From Chloroflexota bacterium (GTDB lineage Bacteria > Chloroflexota > Limnocylindria > Limnocylindrales > CSP1-4), in contig SCTE01000032.1 of the NCBI GenBank assembly GCA_004298915.1, forward strand, positions 1-10,601: DNA of 10,601 bases, written 5' to 3'. The stretch's first letter is position 1, and the number at the start of each line of letters is the position of its first letter. A program made the translations under genes and the position numbers. Below the pieces are notes generated by a model, which worked only from the letters and a program-made list of their open reading frames with translations, was not told where the DNA came from and did no database searches. Below, one piece after another: positions 1 through 5,469 of this stretch.

Positions 1-170
1 ACCGAACCGGCGTCGCCGTTCGTGCCGGGCATCACTGCACGATGCCCCTCCACGAGCGCCTCGACCTGCCGGCCACCGCCCGTGCCAGCTTCAACGTCTA
101 CACCACGCGCGCCGACATCGACGCACTGATCGAAGGCATCGGGGAGGTCAAGCGGGTCTTCGGGAGCTAG
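1..170 (+). CDS. sufS: Cysteine desulfurase SufS, C-terminal end (partial)
   Basis: The frame that opens at base 3 and stops with TAG at 168-170 gives the last 55 residues of a group II cysteine desulfurase. Near its start it reads GVAVRAGHHCTMPLHERL. The Cys in RxGHHC is the persulfide-carrying catalytic cysteine of SufS, and the tail (ARASFNVYTTRADIDAL, then a final helix ending in VFGS) is typical of the family's C-terminus. SufS is a PLP enzyme that takes sulfur from free cysteine and hands it to SufU for Fe-S cluster assembly in the cytoplasm. The 5' end with the PLP lysine lies outside the window. The next gene on the same strand is sufU, but 535 bp away, further than in compact suf operons, so the two may be transcribed separately. 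Confidence 0.93.
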   Translation, partial: RTGVAVRAGHHCTMPLHERLDLPATARASFNVYTTRADIDALIEGIGEVKRVFGS

Positions 171-194
171 GCGCGGGGTCCGGAGCGGCTCCGT

Positions 195-220
195 GGCTCC
201 CCGGCTCCGGCCGGGGCGCC
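195..220. terminator. GC-rich hairpin after sufS, possible terminator
   Basis: Arms 195-205 and 210-220 pair over 11 positions with one mismatch (198/217) around a 4-base loop TCCG. It starts 25 bp after the sufS stop codon. No T-run follows, so it would be a non-canonical terminator, as is common in very GC-rich genomes. A perfect 13-bp palindrome (CGGAGCGGCTCCG, 181-193) lies just before it. Confidence 0.4.
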
Positions 221-304
221 ACGGTCGTTCCCGGAGCCGACCCGGTTGGCCGTCCCTCGCCGCCCGACGCCAGCACGTCCGTCTCCGGATTACCTCGTCG
301 ATTT

Positions 305-321
305 CATACCTGGGGCGTATG
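305..321. repeat. Palindromic repeat 1, CATAC type
   Basis: CATAC-CTGGGGC-GTATG, followed by AAAC. It has 5-bp arms around a 7-base centre and is one of four 17-bp elements between sufS and sufU. It shares the TGGGGCGTA core with elements 2 and 4 and the GCGTATGAAAC right side with element 3. Confidence 0.75.
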
Positions 322-334
322 AAACCCGGTTCTC

Positions 335-351
335 CTTACGTGGGGCGTAAG
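335..351. repeat. Palindromic repeat 2, CTTAC type
   Basis: CTTACGTGGGGCGTAAG, 6-bp arms CTTACG/CGTAAG around TGGGG. It is identical over 18 bases (335-352) to element 4 at 521-538, and starts exactly 30 bp after element 1. Confidence 0.8.
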
Positions 352-458
352 AGAACGACGAGAATCCCCGGCGCGGGGCCGCCCGGAGCCTGATTCGAGC
401 CTGACTATGGGATGTCGAGGGCGCAATTGCCCCCGATCGGGCCAAATTTGGACGATTC

Positions 459-475
459 CATACGCCGCGCGTATG
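459..475. repeat. Palindromic repeat 3, CATAC type
   Basis: CATACGCCGCGCGTATG, 7-bp arms CATACGC/GCGTATG around CGC, followed by AAAC as in element 1. It is the most perfect of the four palindromes although its centre differs from TGGGG, so the outer symmetric bases are what is conserved. Confidence 0.78.
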
Positions 476-520
476 AAACGAGCACGACGCTGCGCGGCCC
501 GAGGTTTGCCACGTCGACTT

Positions 521-537
521 CTTACGTGGGGCGTAAG
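521..537. repeat. Palindromic repeat 4, CTTAC type
   Basis: CTTACGTGGGGCGTAAG, an exact copy of element 2. The order CATAC-CTTAC, CATAC-CTTAC along the region suggests two units of a pair, with internal start-to-start spacing of 30 bp in the first and 62 bp in the second. Confidence 0.8.
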
Positions 538-563
538 ACGTGCCGGGAATCGGCCTGAGCCCG

Positions 564-603
564 GCCACGTAGCACGTGGCGGGCCGGGGAGTCGGCCCCG
601 GCC
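564..603. other. Two adjacent hairpins upstream of sufU
   Basis: GCCACGT-AGC-ACGTGGC (564-580) is a perfect 7-bp stem with a 3-base loop. Directly after it GGCCGGGG (582-589) pairs with CCCCGGCC (596-603) across a 6-base loop. No T-run follows. They may be a terminator-like structure or part of a 5' leader. Apart from these, the four palindromes and the hairpin after sufS, I see no credible gene or RNA in the 171-705 stretch. Confidence 0.35.
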
Positions 604-688
604 ACGGCCCCGGCCACCCGCCGCCCGGCTGCGCCCCCACGCAACCCAGGCATACCCCACCGCTATGGTCGGAATTAGCGACTCGCGC

Positions 689-694
689 TACACT
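689..694 (+). promoter_or_regulatory. Putative -10 box TACACT of sufU
   Basis: TACACT ends 11 bases before the sufU ATG. A start site about 7 bases downstream would leave a leader of only some 5 bases, and no Shine-Dalgarno sequence is present. The same hexamer precedes two other genes in this window (6428-6433 and 9071-9076). I see no convincing -35 box. Confidence 0.4.
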
Positions 695-705
695 CCGACA
701 TCGAT

Positions 706-1155
706 ATGGACGATCTCTATCGGGACTACATCCTCGAGCACTACCGGCGGCCCCACAACTTCGGGGTGCTGGAGTATGCGAATGCGTCCCACGAGGGTGC
801 CAATCCCCTGTGCGGCGATCGAATCACGCTTCAGCTGCGGCTTGCCGATGGCAAGGTTGCGGGCGTCGGGTTTACCGGCCGGGGCTGCGCGATCAGCCAG
901 GCCTCGGCGTCGCTCCTGACCGACGAGATCAAGGGCAAGTCCGTGGCGGATGCCGCGGCGATGACCTCGCAGGACGTCCTCGATCTCCTCGGCATCGACA
1001 TCTCGCCGGCGCGCCTCAAGTGCGCCCTCCTCAGCCTCGACACGATGCAGCAGGCGATCGCGGACACCGGTGTCCCGATCGGTGCCGGAAGCGCATCCAC
1101 GCAGACGGAGACGGCCTCGACGGCGGAGCAATCCGCAGGGAGTGAGCCAGCATGA
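706..1155 (+). CDS. sufU: SufU/IscU-type Fe-S scaffold and sulfur acceptor
   Basis: 149 aa. The N-terminus (MDDLYRDYILEHYRRPHNFG) and the motifs NPLCGD, GRGCAISQASASLLTDEIKG and PARLKC identify the SufU/IscU family. The conserved ligands are Cys36, Asp38, Cys61 and Cys106. In SufU proteins these bind zinc and accept persulfide sulfur from SufS; in IscU they hold the nascent cluster. Wording is SufU-like (AISxASASL), and sufS lies upstream, but the stretch between the second and third Cys is only 45 residues. Bacillus-type SufU has about 62 there and IscU about 43, so the insertion regarded as typical of SufU is missing. Residues after about 121 form a Ser/Thr/Ala/Glu-rich tail. There is no SD before the ATG and the mRNA may be nearly leaderless. 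The stop overlaps a possible tiny ORF by ATGA. Confidence 0.92.
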   Translation: MDDLYRDYILEHYRRPHNFGVLEYANASHEGANPLCGDRITLQLRLADGKVAGVGFTGRGCAISQASASLLTDEIKGKSVADAAAMTSQDVLDLLGIDISPARLKCALLSLDTMQQAIADTGVPIGAGSASTQTETASTAEQSAGSEPA

Positions 1156-1217
1156 CCGCGCGACAGTACGGCGGCATGCCGGGCATGGGCCGCTGCAGGT
1201 GTACGCGGCCGGCCTGA
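1152..1217 (+). CDS. Possible 21-aa leader peptide with a Cys-Arg-Cys motif
   Basis: An ATG overlapping the sufU stop (ATGA) opens a 21-codon frame ending in TGA at 1215-1217. The peptide ends GMGRCRCTRPA, with two cysteines (TGC, TGT) close to its end. The position, coupled to sufU and ahead of a cysteine-synthesis operon, would suit a cysteine-sensing leader peptide of the kind described in mycobacteria. A short hairpin (1230-1250) follows. Against this, 21-codon open frames arise easily by chance in GC-rich DNA and there is no poly-Cys run. This is a candidate only. Confidence 0.2.
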   Translation: MTARQYGGMPGMGRCRCTRPA

Positions 1218-1229
1218 TTGCCGGCTGTC

Positions 1230-1250
1230 CCGCGCCCGCGTCCAGCGCGG
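1230..1250. other. Small hairpin between sufU and the peroxiredoxin gene
   Basis: CCGCGC (1230-1235) pairs with GCGCGG (1245-1250) across a 9-base loop. It could be a weak terminator or attenuator ahead of the sulfur operon. There is no T-run, and such stems are common by chance at this GC content. Confidence 0.2.
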
Positions 1251-1323
1251 ATGCGTCCCTGCTCGCCCGGCGAACCGCCGCGGCGCGCCCGTCTCGTTCG
1301 AGTTCTCAAGGAGCACCGATCAC

Positions 1324-1977
1324 ATGACTCTCCGATTGGGCGATGTTGCCCCCGATTTCACCGCCGAATCCACCCAGGGCGAGATCCGATTCCACGATTG
1401 GATCGGTGACGACTGGGCCGTCCTGTTCAGCCATCCGAAGGACTTCACCCCTGTCTGCACCACCGAGCTCGGTGCCGTCGCCAAGCTCAAGGGCGAGTTC
1501 GACAGGCGCGGCGTCAAGGTCGTCGGGCTGAGCGTCGATGGCGTCGAGGACCACGAAGGCTGGTCCCGTGACATCGAGGCCACCCAGGGCGTGGCGCTCA
1601 ACTTCCCGCTCATCGCCGACAAGGGCAAGGCCATCGCCGAGGCCTACGACATGCTCGACCAGACCTCCGAAACCACCCAGACGGTCCGATCCGTGTTCGT
1701 GATCGACAACGCCAAGAAGATCCGTCTCTCGCTGACCTACCCGGCCAGCACCGGCCGCAACTTCGACGAGCTCCTGCGGGTGCTGGACTCGCTCAAGCTC
1801 ACCTCCACGAAGTCGGTGGCAACGCCGGCCAACTGGAAGCAGGGCGAGGACGTGATCATCCTCGCCTCGCTCAGCGACGAGCAGGCGAAGGAGAAGTTCC
1901 CGGACGGCTGGCGAGCCGAGCGGCCGTATCTCCGCTACGTGCCGGACCCATCGGTCCCGGCAGAGAGGGCCTCATGA
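1324..1977 (+). CDS. 1-Cys peroxiredoxin (Prx6 type)
   Basis: 217 aa, a cytoplasmic thiol peroxidase that reduces hydrogen peroxide and organic peroxides. The N-terminal LRLGDVAPDFTAESTQGEI and the active-site signature HPKDFTPVCTTE place the peroxidatic Cys at residue 45, with Pro38, Thr42 and Pro43 around it. It is the only cysteine in the protein, so no resolving Cys exists and an outside thiol must recycle it. The C-terminal third (TPANWKQGEDVIIL, FPDGW, RPYLRYVPDP) is the dimerisation extension of the Prx6 group, and the length fits that group. AAGGAG at 1308-1313 is a good SD 10 bases before the ATG. The stop overlaps the next start by ATGA, so this gene leads the four-gene run ending in cysM. 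Its coupling to a sulfur-transfer protein hints at protection of, or reduction by, that system; this is inference. Confidence 0.95.
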   Translation: MTLRLGDVAPDFTAESTQGEIRFHDWIGDDWAVLFSHPKDFTPVCTTELGAVAKLKGEFDRRGVKVVGLSVDGVEDHEGWSRDIEATQGVALNFPLIADKGKAIAEAYDMLDQTSETTQTVRSVFVIDNAKKIRLSLTYPASTGRNFDELLRVLDSLKLTSTKSVATPANWKQGEDVIILASLSDEQAKEKFPDGWRAERPYLRYVPDPSVPAERAS

Positions 1978-3206
1978 CCAAGTCGTACGCCGACCTCCTC
2001 CGCGAGGCGAAGGCCTCGATCAGCGAGGTCAACGCGACCGAGGCCGACCGGCTCCGCGCCGAGGGCGTGACGTTCGTCGACGTCCGCGAGACCTCGGAAT
2101 GGGAGCAGGGCTACATCCCCGGCGCCATCCATGTCGCTCGAAGCTACCTCGAGCAGCAGATCGAGGCCGCCATCCCGGATCACGACGCGCCGGTGGTCCT
2201 GTACTGCGCGGGCGGGGTTCGCTCCGCCTTCGCGGCCCAGACCCTCCAGCAGCTCGGCTATGCCAACGCGATCTCCATGTCCGGCGGCTTCCAGTCCTGG
2301 AAGTCCGCTGGGCTCCCGTGGCAGGCCCCGGTCGTCCTCTCGAAAGCCCAGCAGCAGCGGTACAGCCGACACCTGCTGATCCCCGAGGTCGGCACGGCCG
2401 GCCAGTCGAAGCTCCTCGAATCGAAGGTCCTCCTCGTCGGCGCGGGCGGGCTCGGCAGCCCGGCTGCGCTGTACCTGGCCGCCGCCGGTGTCGGCACGCT
2501 CGGGATCATCGACTTCGATGTCGTGGATGTGTCGAACCTTCAGCGGCAGATCCTCCACACGACGGATCGCGTGGGCGAGAAGAAGGTCGAGAGCGCCCGG
2601 AAGACCATCCAGGCGCTCAACCCCGATGTCACCGTCATCCCGCATGAGGAGATGCTCGTCGGCAGCAATGTCGAGCGGATCATCTCGGGCTACGACGCGA
2701 TCCTCGACGGGACGGACACGTTCGAGACGCGGTACCTGCTGAACGATGCCGCGGTCGCGGCCGGGATCCCGGTCGTCCACGCGTCCGTCTTCCGGTTCGA
2801 GGGCCAGCTGACCACGTTCATCCCGTACGAGGGTCCGTGCTACCGCTGCCTGTACCCGACCCCGCCGCCGCCGGAGCTTGCTCCGGGCTGCTCCGTGGCC
2901 GGCGTCCTGGGTGTCGTGCCCGGGATCATGGGCCTGCTCCAGGCCAACGAGGTCCTCAAGGTGCTCCTCGGGATCGGCACGACCCTCGCGGGCCGGCTGC
3001 TCCTGTTCGATGCCCTCGAGGCCGAGTTCACCGAGCTGACCCTGCGTCGCGATCCGACCTGCCCGGTCTGCTCGGACGATGCCCGCGCCGCCCGCGAGCG
3101 TGGCGACGCCCCGACCCTTTCGGCATTCCCGACCGATGCTCCCTTCGTCCTCGGCGGTGCCGGGTTCGGTGGGTCCTTCGGCACCACCCCAGAGGCACGC
3201 GCATGA
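1974..3206 (+). CDS. Rhodanese-ThiF/MoeB fusion: E1-like sulfur-carrier adenylyltransferase
   Basis: 410 aa with two domains. Residues about 17-117 form a rhodanese: FVDVRETSEWEQGYIPGAIH, then the persulfide loop CAGGVRS with Cys78. Residues about 125-370 form a ThiF/MoeB/E1 domain: RYSRHLLIPEVGTAGQ, the ATP loop GAGGLGS (156-162), DVVDVSNLQRQ, DGTDTFETR (245-253), a structural zinc site CYRC (Cys289/292) with CPVC (Cys363/366), and PGCSVAGVLGVVPG with Cys306. It should adenylate the C-terminal glycine of the carrier encoded next and turn it into a thiocarboxylate with rhodanese-bound sulfur, as MoeZ does for CysO in Mycobacterium tuberculosis. In MoeZ and MOCS3/Uba4 the rhodanese is C-terminal; here it is N-terminal. 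A Gly/Ala/Pro-rich tail of about 35 residues ends the protein. Both neighbours overlap by ATGA, implying translational coupling. Confidence 0.93.
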   Translation: MTKSYADLLREAKASISEVNATEADRLRAEGVTFVDVRETSEWEQGYIPGAIHVARSYLEQQIEAAIPDHDAPVVLYCAGGVRSAFAAQTLQQLGYANAISMSGGFQSWKSAGLPWQAPVVLSKAQQQRYSRHLLIPEVGTAGQSKLLESKVLLVGAGGLGSPAALYLAAAGVGTLGIIDFDVVDVSNLQRQILHTTDRVGEKKVESARKTIQALNPDVTVIPHEEMLVGSNVERIISGYDAILDGTDTFETRYLLNDAAVAAGIPVVHASVFRFEGQLTTFIPYEGPCYRCLYPTPPPPELAPGCSVAGVLGVVPGIMGLLQANEVLKVLLGIGTTLAGRLLLFDALEAEFTELTLRRDPTCPVCSDDARAARERGDAPTLSAFPTDAPFVLGGAGFGGSFGTTPEARA

Positions 3207-3475
3207 GTACGGTGTTCATTCCAACGGTGCTGCGGCCTTCGGTCGCCGGCGCCAAGTCACTCGACCTTGCCGGCGCGACCGTCGGCGAGCTGGTCCACGC
3301 CCTCCTCGAGCGGCATCCGGGCCTCGGTGGTCAGCTGTTGACGCCCGAGGGCGACCTCAACCGGTTCGTCAACGTCTACGTCAATGGCCAGGACGTCCGC
3401 TATCTCGATGGACTCGCGACGCCCGTCGCGGATCGGGACGAGGTGCGGCTCCTGCCGGCGATGGCGGGCGGCTGA
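3203..3475 (+). CDS. cysO: Ubiquitin-fold sulfur carrier ending in Gly-Gly (CysO-like, ThiS/MoaD family)
   Basis: 90 aa. It starts MSTVFIPTVLRPSVAGAKSL, continues with the helix TVGELVHALLERHPGL, the strand FVNVYVNGQDVRYLDGLATP and ends DEVRLLPAMAGG. This is the MoaD/ThiS/CysO pattern, and the exposed C-terminal Gly-Gly is where AMP and then sulfur are added. The placement between an E1-like activator and a CysM-type synthase points to CysO, the sulfur donor for cysteine, rather than to molybdopterin or thiamine synthesis, of which no other gene is seen. The ATG overlaps the previous stop (ATGA), and cysM starts 2 bases after this gene's stop. A ThiS or MoaD role cannot be excluded from sequence alone. 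Confidence 0.9.
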   Translation: MSTVFIPTVLRPSVAGAKSLDLAGATVGELVHALLERHPGLGGQLLTPEGDLNRFVNVYVNGQDVRYLDGLATPVADRDEVRLLPAMAGG

Positions 3476-3477
3476 CG

Positions 3478-4563
3478 ATGGCGGCGCTGCGGGCGCCGGG
3501 CACATCGAGCCGGACCGAGCCACGTTCGGAGCAGGGCCGTTCTGCGCCGACGCCCGCTCCCGCGCGGGCGCAGGTCACAGGGCCTTCGCACACCCAGGCG
3601 CATGCGGACCTCGCGCCGCACGGTGGCCGATACGAGAGCATCCTCGACGCGATCGGCCATACGCCGCTCGTCGCCATCCCGTCGATGTCGCCCAACCCTG
3701 ACGTCCGGATCTACGCCAAGCTCGAGTTCATGAACCCGAGCGGCTCGGTCAAGGATCGCCCGGCGCGGGCGCTCGTCGAGGACCTCGAGGCGCGCAACGT
3801 CCTCGGGCCCGACTCGATCATCCTCGAACCGACGTCGGGCAACACCGGCATCGCGCTGGCCATGATCGCGCGACGCAAGGGCTATCGCGTTGCCCTGGTC
3901 ATGCCCGACAACGTGACCGCGGAACGGCGGCAGATGGCCGCGCTGTTCGGGGCCGAGGTCATCGATTCGCCCGGGCGCCTCGGCTCCAACGGCGCGATCG
4001 CGCTGGCCAAGGAGCTGGTCGCCCGCGACCCGCGGTTCGTCATGCCCTACCAGTACGGCAACGAGGCCAATCCCCGGTCGCACGAGGAGACGACGGCCCC
4101 GGAGATCCTCGCTGACTGCCCCGAGGTCGATGCCGTCGTGGCCGGACTCGGGACCGGCGGCACGCTCATGGGCGTCGCCCGCTTCTTCGGCCGGGCGAAG
4201 CCCGATGTCCGGATCATCGCCGCCGAGCCGCTGCCGGGCGAGGCGGTCCAGGGCCTTCGCTCGCTCGACGAAGGCTTCGTGCCCGAGATCCTCGATCCGT
4301 CGCTGCTCGACGCCAAGTACCTCGTCTCGAACCGGGACGCCATTGCCGCCGTTCGCGATCTCATCGCGCTGGAAGGCATCTTCGCGGGTCCGTCATCGGG
4401 CGCCGTGCTCGTCGCGGCCGCGCGCGTCGCGCGGGACATGCCCGCCGGCACGATCGTGGCGATTCTCCCCGACGGTGGCTGGAAGTACCTGTCCGTCGGC
4501 ACGTACGCCCGCGACCTCGACGCCATGGAGTCGGATCTCGAGGGCGGCGTCAACTGGTGGTGA
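3478..4563 (+). CDS. cysM: CysM-type cysteine synthase, probably O-phosphoserine and carrier dependent
   Basis: 361 aa PLP enzyme of fold type II. Landmarks are YESILDAIGHTPLV (start of the catalytic core, residue 52), the Schiff-base lysine in NPSGSVKDRPA (Lys92), the substrate loop TSGNTG (119-124), the PLP-phosphate loop GLGTGGT (223-229) and GPSSGAV (304-310). LRSLDEGFVPE contains Arg261, matching Arg220 of Mycobacterium tuberculosis CysM, which is associated with O-phosphoserine specificity. The C-terminus GWKYLSVGTYARDLD through GGVNWW also resembles that enzyme's active-site-closing tail. It should add thiocarboxylate sulfur from the upstream carrier to O-phosphoserine. I chose the ATG 2 bp after cysO. 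The frame remains open upstream, but that part is the shadow of the preceding genes. This start gives about 50 extra N-terminal residues rich in Ala, Pro, Arg and Ser, probably disordered, and no in-frame ATG or GTG lies nearer the core. Confidence 0.92.
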   Translation: MAALRAPGTSSRTEPRSEQGRSAPTPAPARAQVTGPSHTQAHADLAPHGGRYESILDAIGHTPLVAIPSMSPNPDVRIYAKLEFMNPSGSVKDRPARALVEDLEARNVLGPDSIILEPTSGNTGIALAMIARRKGYRVALVMPDNVTAERRQMAALFGAEVIDSPGRLGSNGAIALAKELVARDPRFVMPYQYGNEANPRSHEETTAPEILADCPEVDAVVAGLGTGGTLMGVARFFGRAKPDVRIIAAEPLPGEAVQGLRSLDEGFVPEILDPSLLDAKYLVSNRDAIAAVRDLIALEGIFAGPSSGAVLVAAARVARDMPAGTIVAILPDGGWKYLSVGTYARDLDAMESDLEGGVNWW

Positions 4564-4600
4564 GCCGGCCCTGATCTCGGATCGCTGGTCGGCAGCCTTC

Positions 4601-4624
4601 AGGGGTCCTTCCGGTTGCACCCCT
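4601..4624. terminator. Hairpin after cysM, weak terminator candidate
   Basis: AGGGGT (4601-4606) pairs with ACCCCT (4619-4624) over a 12-base loop, 38 bp after the cysM stop. The stem is short and has no T-run. A TAGGAT sequence at 4628-4633, just beyond it, could be the -10 box of the next gene, but I see no matching -35. Confidence 0.25.
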
Positions 4625-4670
4625 CGCTAGGATGATCGGAGCGTGGATCACCACGAAGGAGGGCAAGGGC

Positions 4671-5075
4671 ATGATCACGTTCGACGTGAACTACGTCGCT
4701 GTGGTGGCCGCCGCCATCGCGACCATGATCATCGGGTTTATCTGGTACCACCCCAAGGTGCTCGGCGAGCGCTGGGCGGCATCCTCTGGCAAGACCATGG
4801 GTGACATGACCATGTCGCCGATGGGGTATGGGGTGATGGCGATCACCGCGCTCATCTCGGCATGGGCAGTCGCGCTCATCGTCACCGCGACGCACGCCAC
4901 CACCGTCACCGACGGCATCATGGTCGGCGCCGTCGGCTGGCTCGGGTTCTCGGCCACGGTGAGCTACAGCGACCGGATGTTCAACGGCGGGACGATGGAG
5001 TTCTGGCTCATCCAGGCCGGCTATCGCCTCGTCTCGTTCGTCGTCATGGGCGTGATCCTCGCGACGGTCGTCTAG
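4671..5075 (+). CDS. DUF1761-type small membrane protein
   Basis: 134 aa. The start at 4671 has an excellent SD (AAGGAGGG, 4656-4663) with 7-base spacing; an in-frame ATG at 4632 would place that SD inside the gene and add an unconserved segment, so I rejected it. Four hydrophobic helices are visible at residues about 7-26, 54-74, 82-98 and 111-133. The motif GFIWYHPKVLGERW after helix 1 is the hallmark of the DUF1761 family, whose function is unknown to me. The loop 35-53 is Met-rich (KTMGDMTMSPMGYGVM). The protein should sit in the cytoplasmic membrane. It lies between cysM and a toxin-antitoxin pair, has its own SD and terminator, and shows no sign of belonging to the cysteine pathway. Confidence 0.82.
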   Translation: MITFDVNYVAVVAAAIATMIIGFIWYHPKVLGERWAASSGKTMGDMTMSPMGYGVMAITALISAWAVALIVTATHATTVTDGIMVGAVGWLGFSATVSYSDRMFNGGTMEFWLIQAGYRLVSFVVMGVILATVV

Positions 5076-5083
5076 CTCGACGT

Positions 5084-5115
5084 CGGGTCGGCGCGTCGAG
5101 GGAGGCGCCGACCCG
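5084..5115 (+). terminator. Intrinsic-type terminator hairpin after the DUF1761 gene
   Basis: CGGGTCGGCGC (5084-5094) pairs perfectly with GCGCCGACCCG (5105-5115) around a 10-base loop, beginning 8 bp after the stop codon. There is no T-run, but the 11-bp GC stem and its position make it the best terminator candidate in the window. It separates the DUF1761 gene from the toxin-antitoxin promoter. Confidence 0.6.
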
Positions 5116-5177
5116 CATCGCACCGACCCGACTCGCGGCGCCCTCGGGCCGGGATCTCGCCTCGATCTCGTGGGCCG

Positions 5178-5206
5178 TTGACGCCCGACTGACCAATGAC
5201 TATAGT
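5178..5206 (+). promoter_or_regulatory. Sigma-70-type promoter of the phd-vapC pair
   Basis: TTGACG (5178-5183) and TATAGT (5201-5206) are separated by exactly 17 bp and match the consensus at 5 of 6 positions each. It is by far the strongest promoter in the window. The expected start is near 5213, about 17 bases before the antitoxin ATG. Confidence 0.8.
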
Positions 5207-5216
5207 CACTGGTCAG
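5189..5216. promoter_or_regulatory. 28-bp palindromic operator centred on the -10 box
   Basis: The sequence is an inverted repeat in which 13 of 14 base pairs match; only 5196/5209 break symmetry. The outer arms are CTGACCA and TGGTCAG and the inner core is TGACTATAGTCA. The dyad axis lies between 5202 and 5203, inside the -10 hexamer. Phd-family antitoxins bind palindromic operators in their own promoters, more tightly with toxin bound, so this is the probable autoregulatory site. Confidence 0.75.
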
Positions 5217-5229
5217 AACGAGGTGGCAG

Positions 5230-5469
5230 ATGCCCGAACGAACCATCATGGCCAGCCGTTTCAAGGCGGAATGCCTGGCGATCCTCGATCAGGTGGAGGA
5301 GATGAAGATCTCCGTCACCGTCACCAAGCATGGCCGGCCCGTTGCCCGGCTCGTGCCGCTCGATGTTGCCGGCCATGAGCCTGCGCTGGCGGTGCGGCTC
5401 ATCGCCGAGGACGATGCCGCCTACTACGCCACGGGCGAGGTGTGGTCGGTCGAGCCCGAACCGGCGTGA
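5230..5469 (+). CDS. Phd/YefM-family antitoxin
   Basis: 79 aa. The core MASRFKAECLAILDQVEEMK, then ISVTVTKHGRPVARLVPLD, is the N-terminal DNA-binding and dimerisation fold of the Phd/YefM family; the acidic remainder (LIAEDDAAYYATGEVWSVEPEPA) would be the toxin-neutralising tail. It should bind and silence the PIN toxin encoded next and repress its own promoter through the palindrome upstream. I take the ATG at 5230 because GAGG (5220-5223) is placed 6 bases before it; a second ATG at 5248, closer to the conserved core, lacks an SD. The last codons overlap the toxin GTG (GTGA), which implies coupled translation. Confidence 0.9.
   Translation: MPERTIMASRFKAECLAILDQVEEMKISVTVTKHGRPVARLVPLDVAGHEPALAVRLIAEDDAAYYATGEVWSVEPEPA

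Noticed and set aside
305..537. The four palindromes as a CRISPR array.
   Set aside because: Spacings of 30, 124 and 62 bp are irregular, repeats are only 17 bp and of two types, and no cas gene is present.
304..660. Minus-strand frame of 118 codons in the sufS-sufU gap with repeated LTPHVR.
   Set aside because: The repeated peptide is only the translation of the two CTTAC palindromes; the rest is low-complexity Arg/Gly/Pro.
1935..2780. A 281-codon open frame on the minus strand.
   Set aside because: Antisense to the rhodanese-ThiF gene; compositionally biased and without motifs.
3079..3477. N-terminal extension of CysM into the genes upstream.
   Set aside because: The segment overlaps the E1 and carrier genes in another frame and has only low-complexity sequence; the ATG 2 bp after cysO is the natural start.
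4632..4670. Earlier ATG for the DUF1761 protein.
   Set aside because: The strong SD at 4656-4663 fits the ATG at 4671 and would lie inside the coding sequence if 4632 were used.
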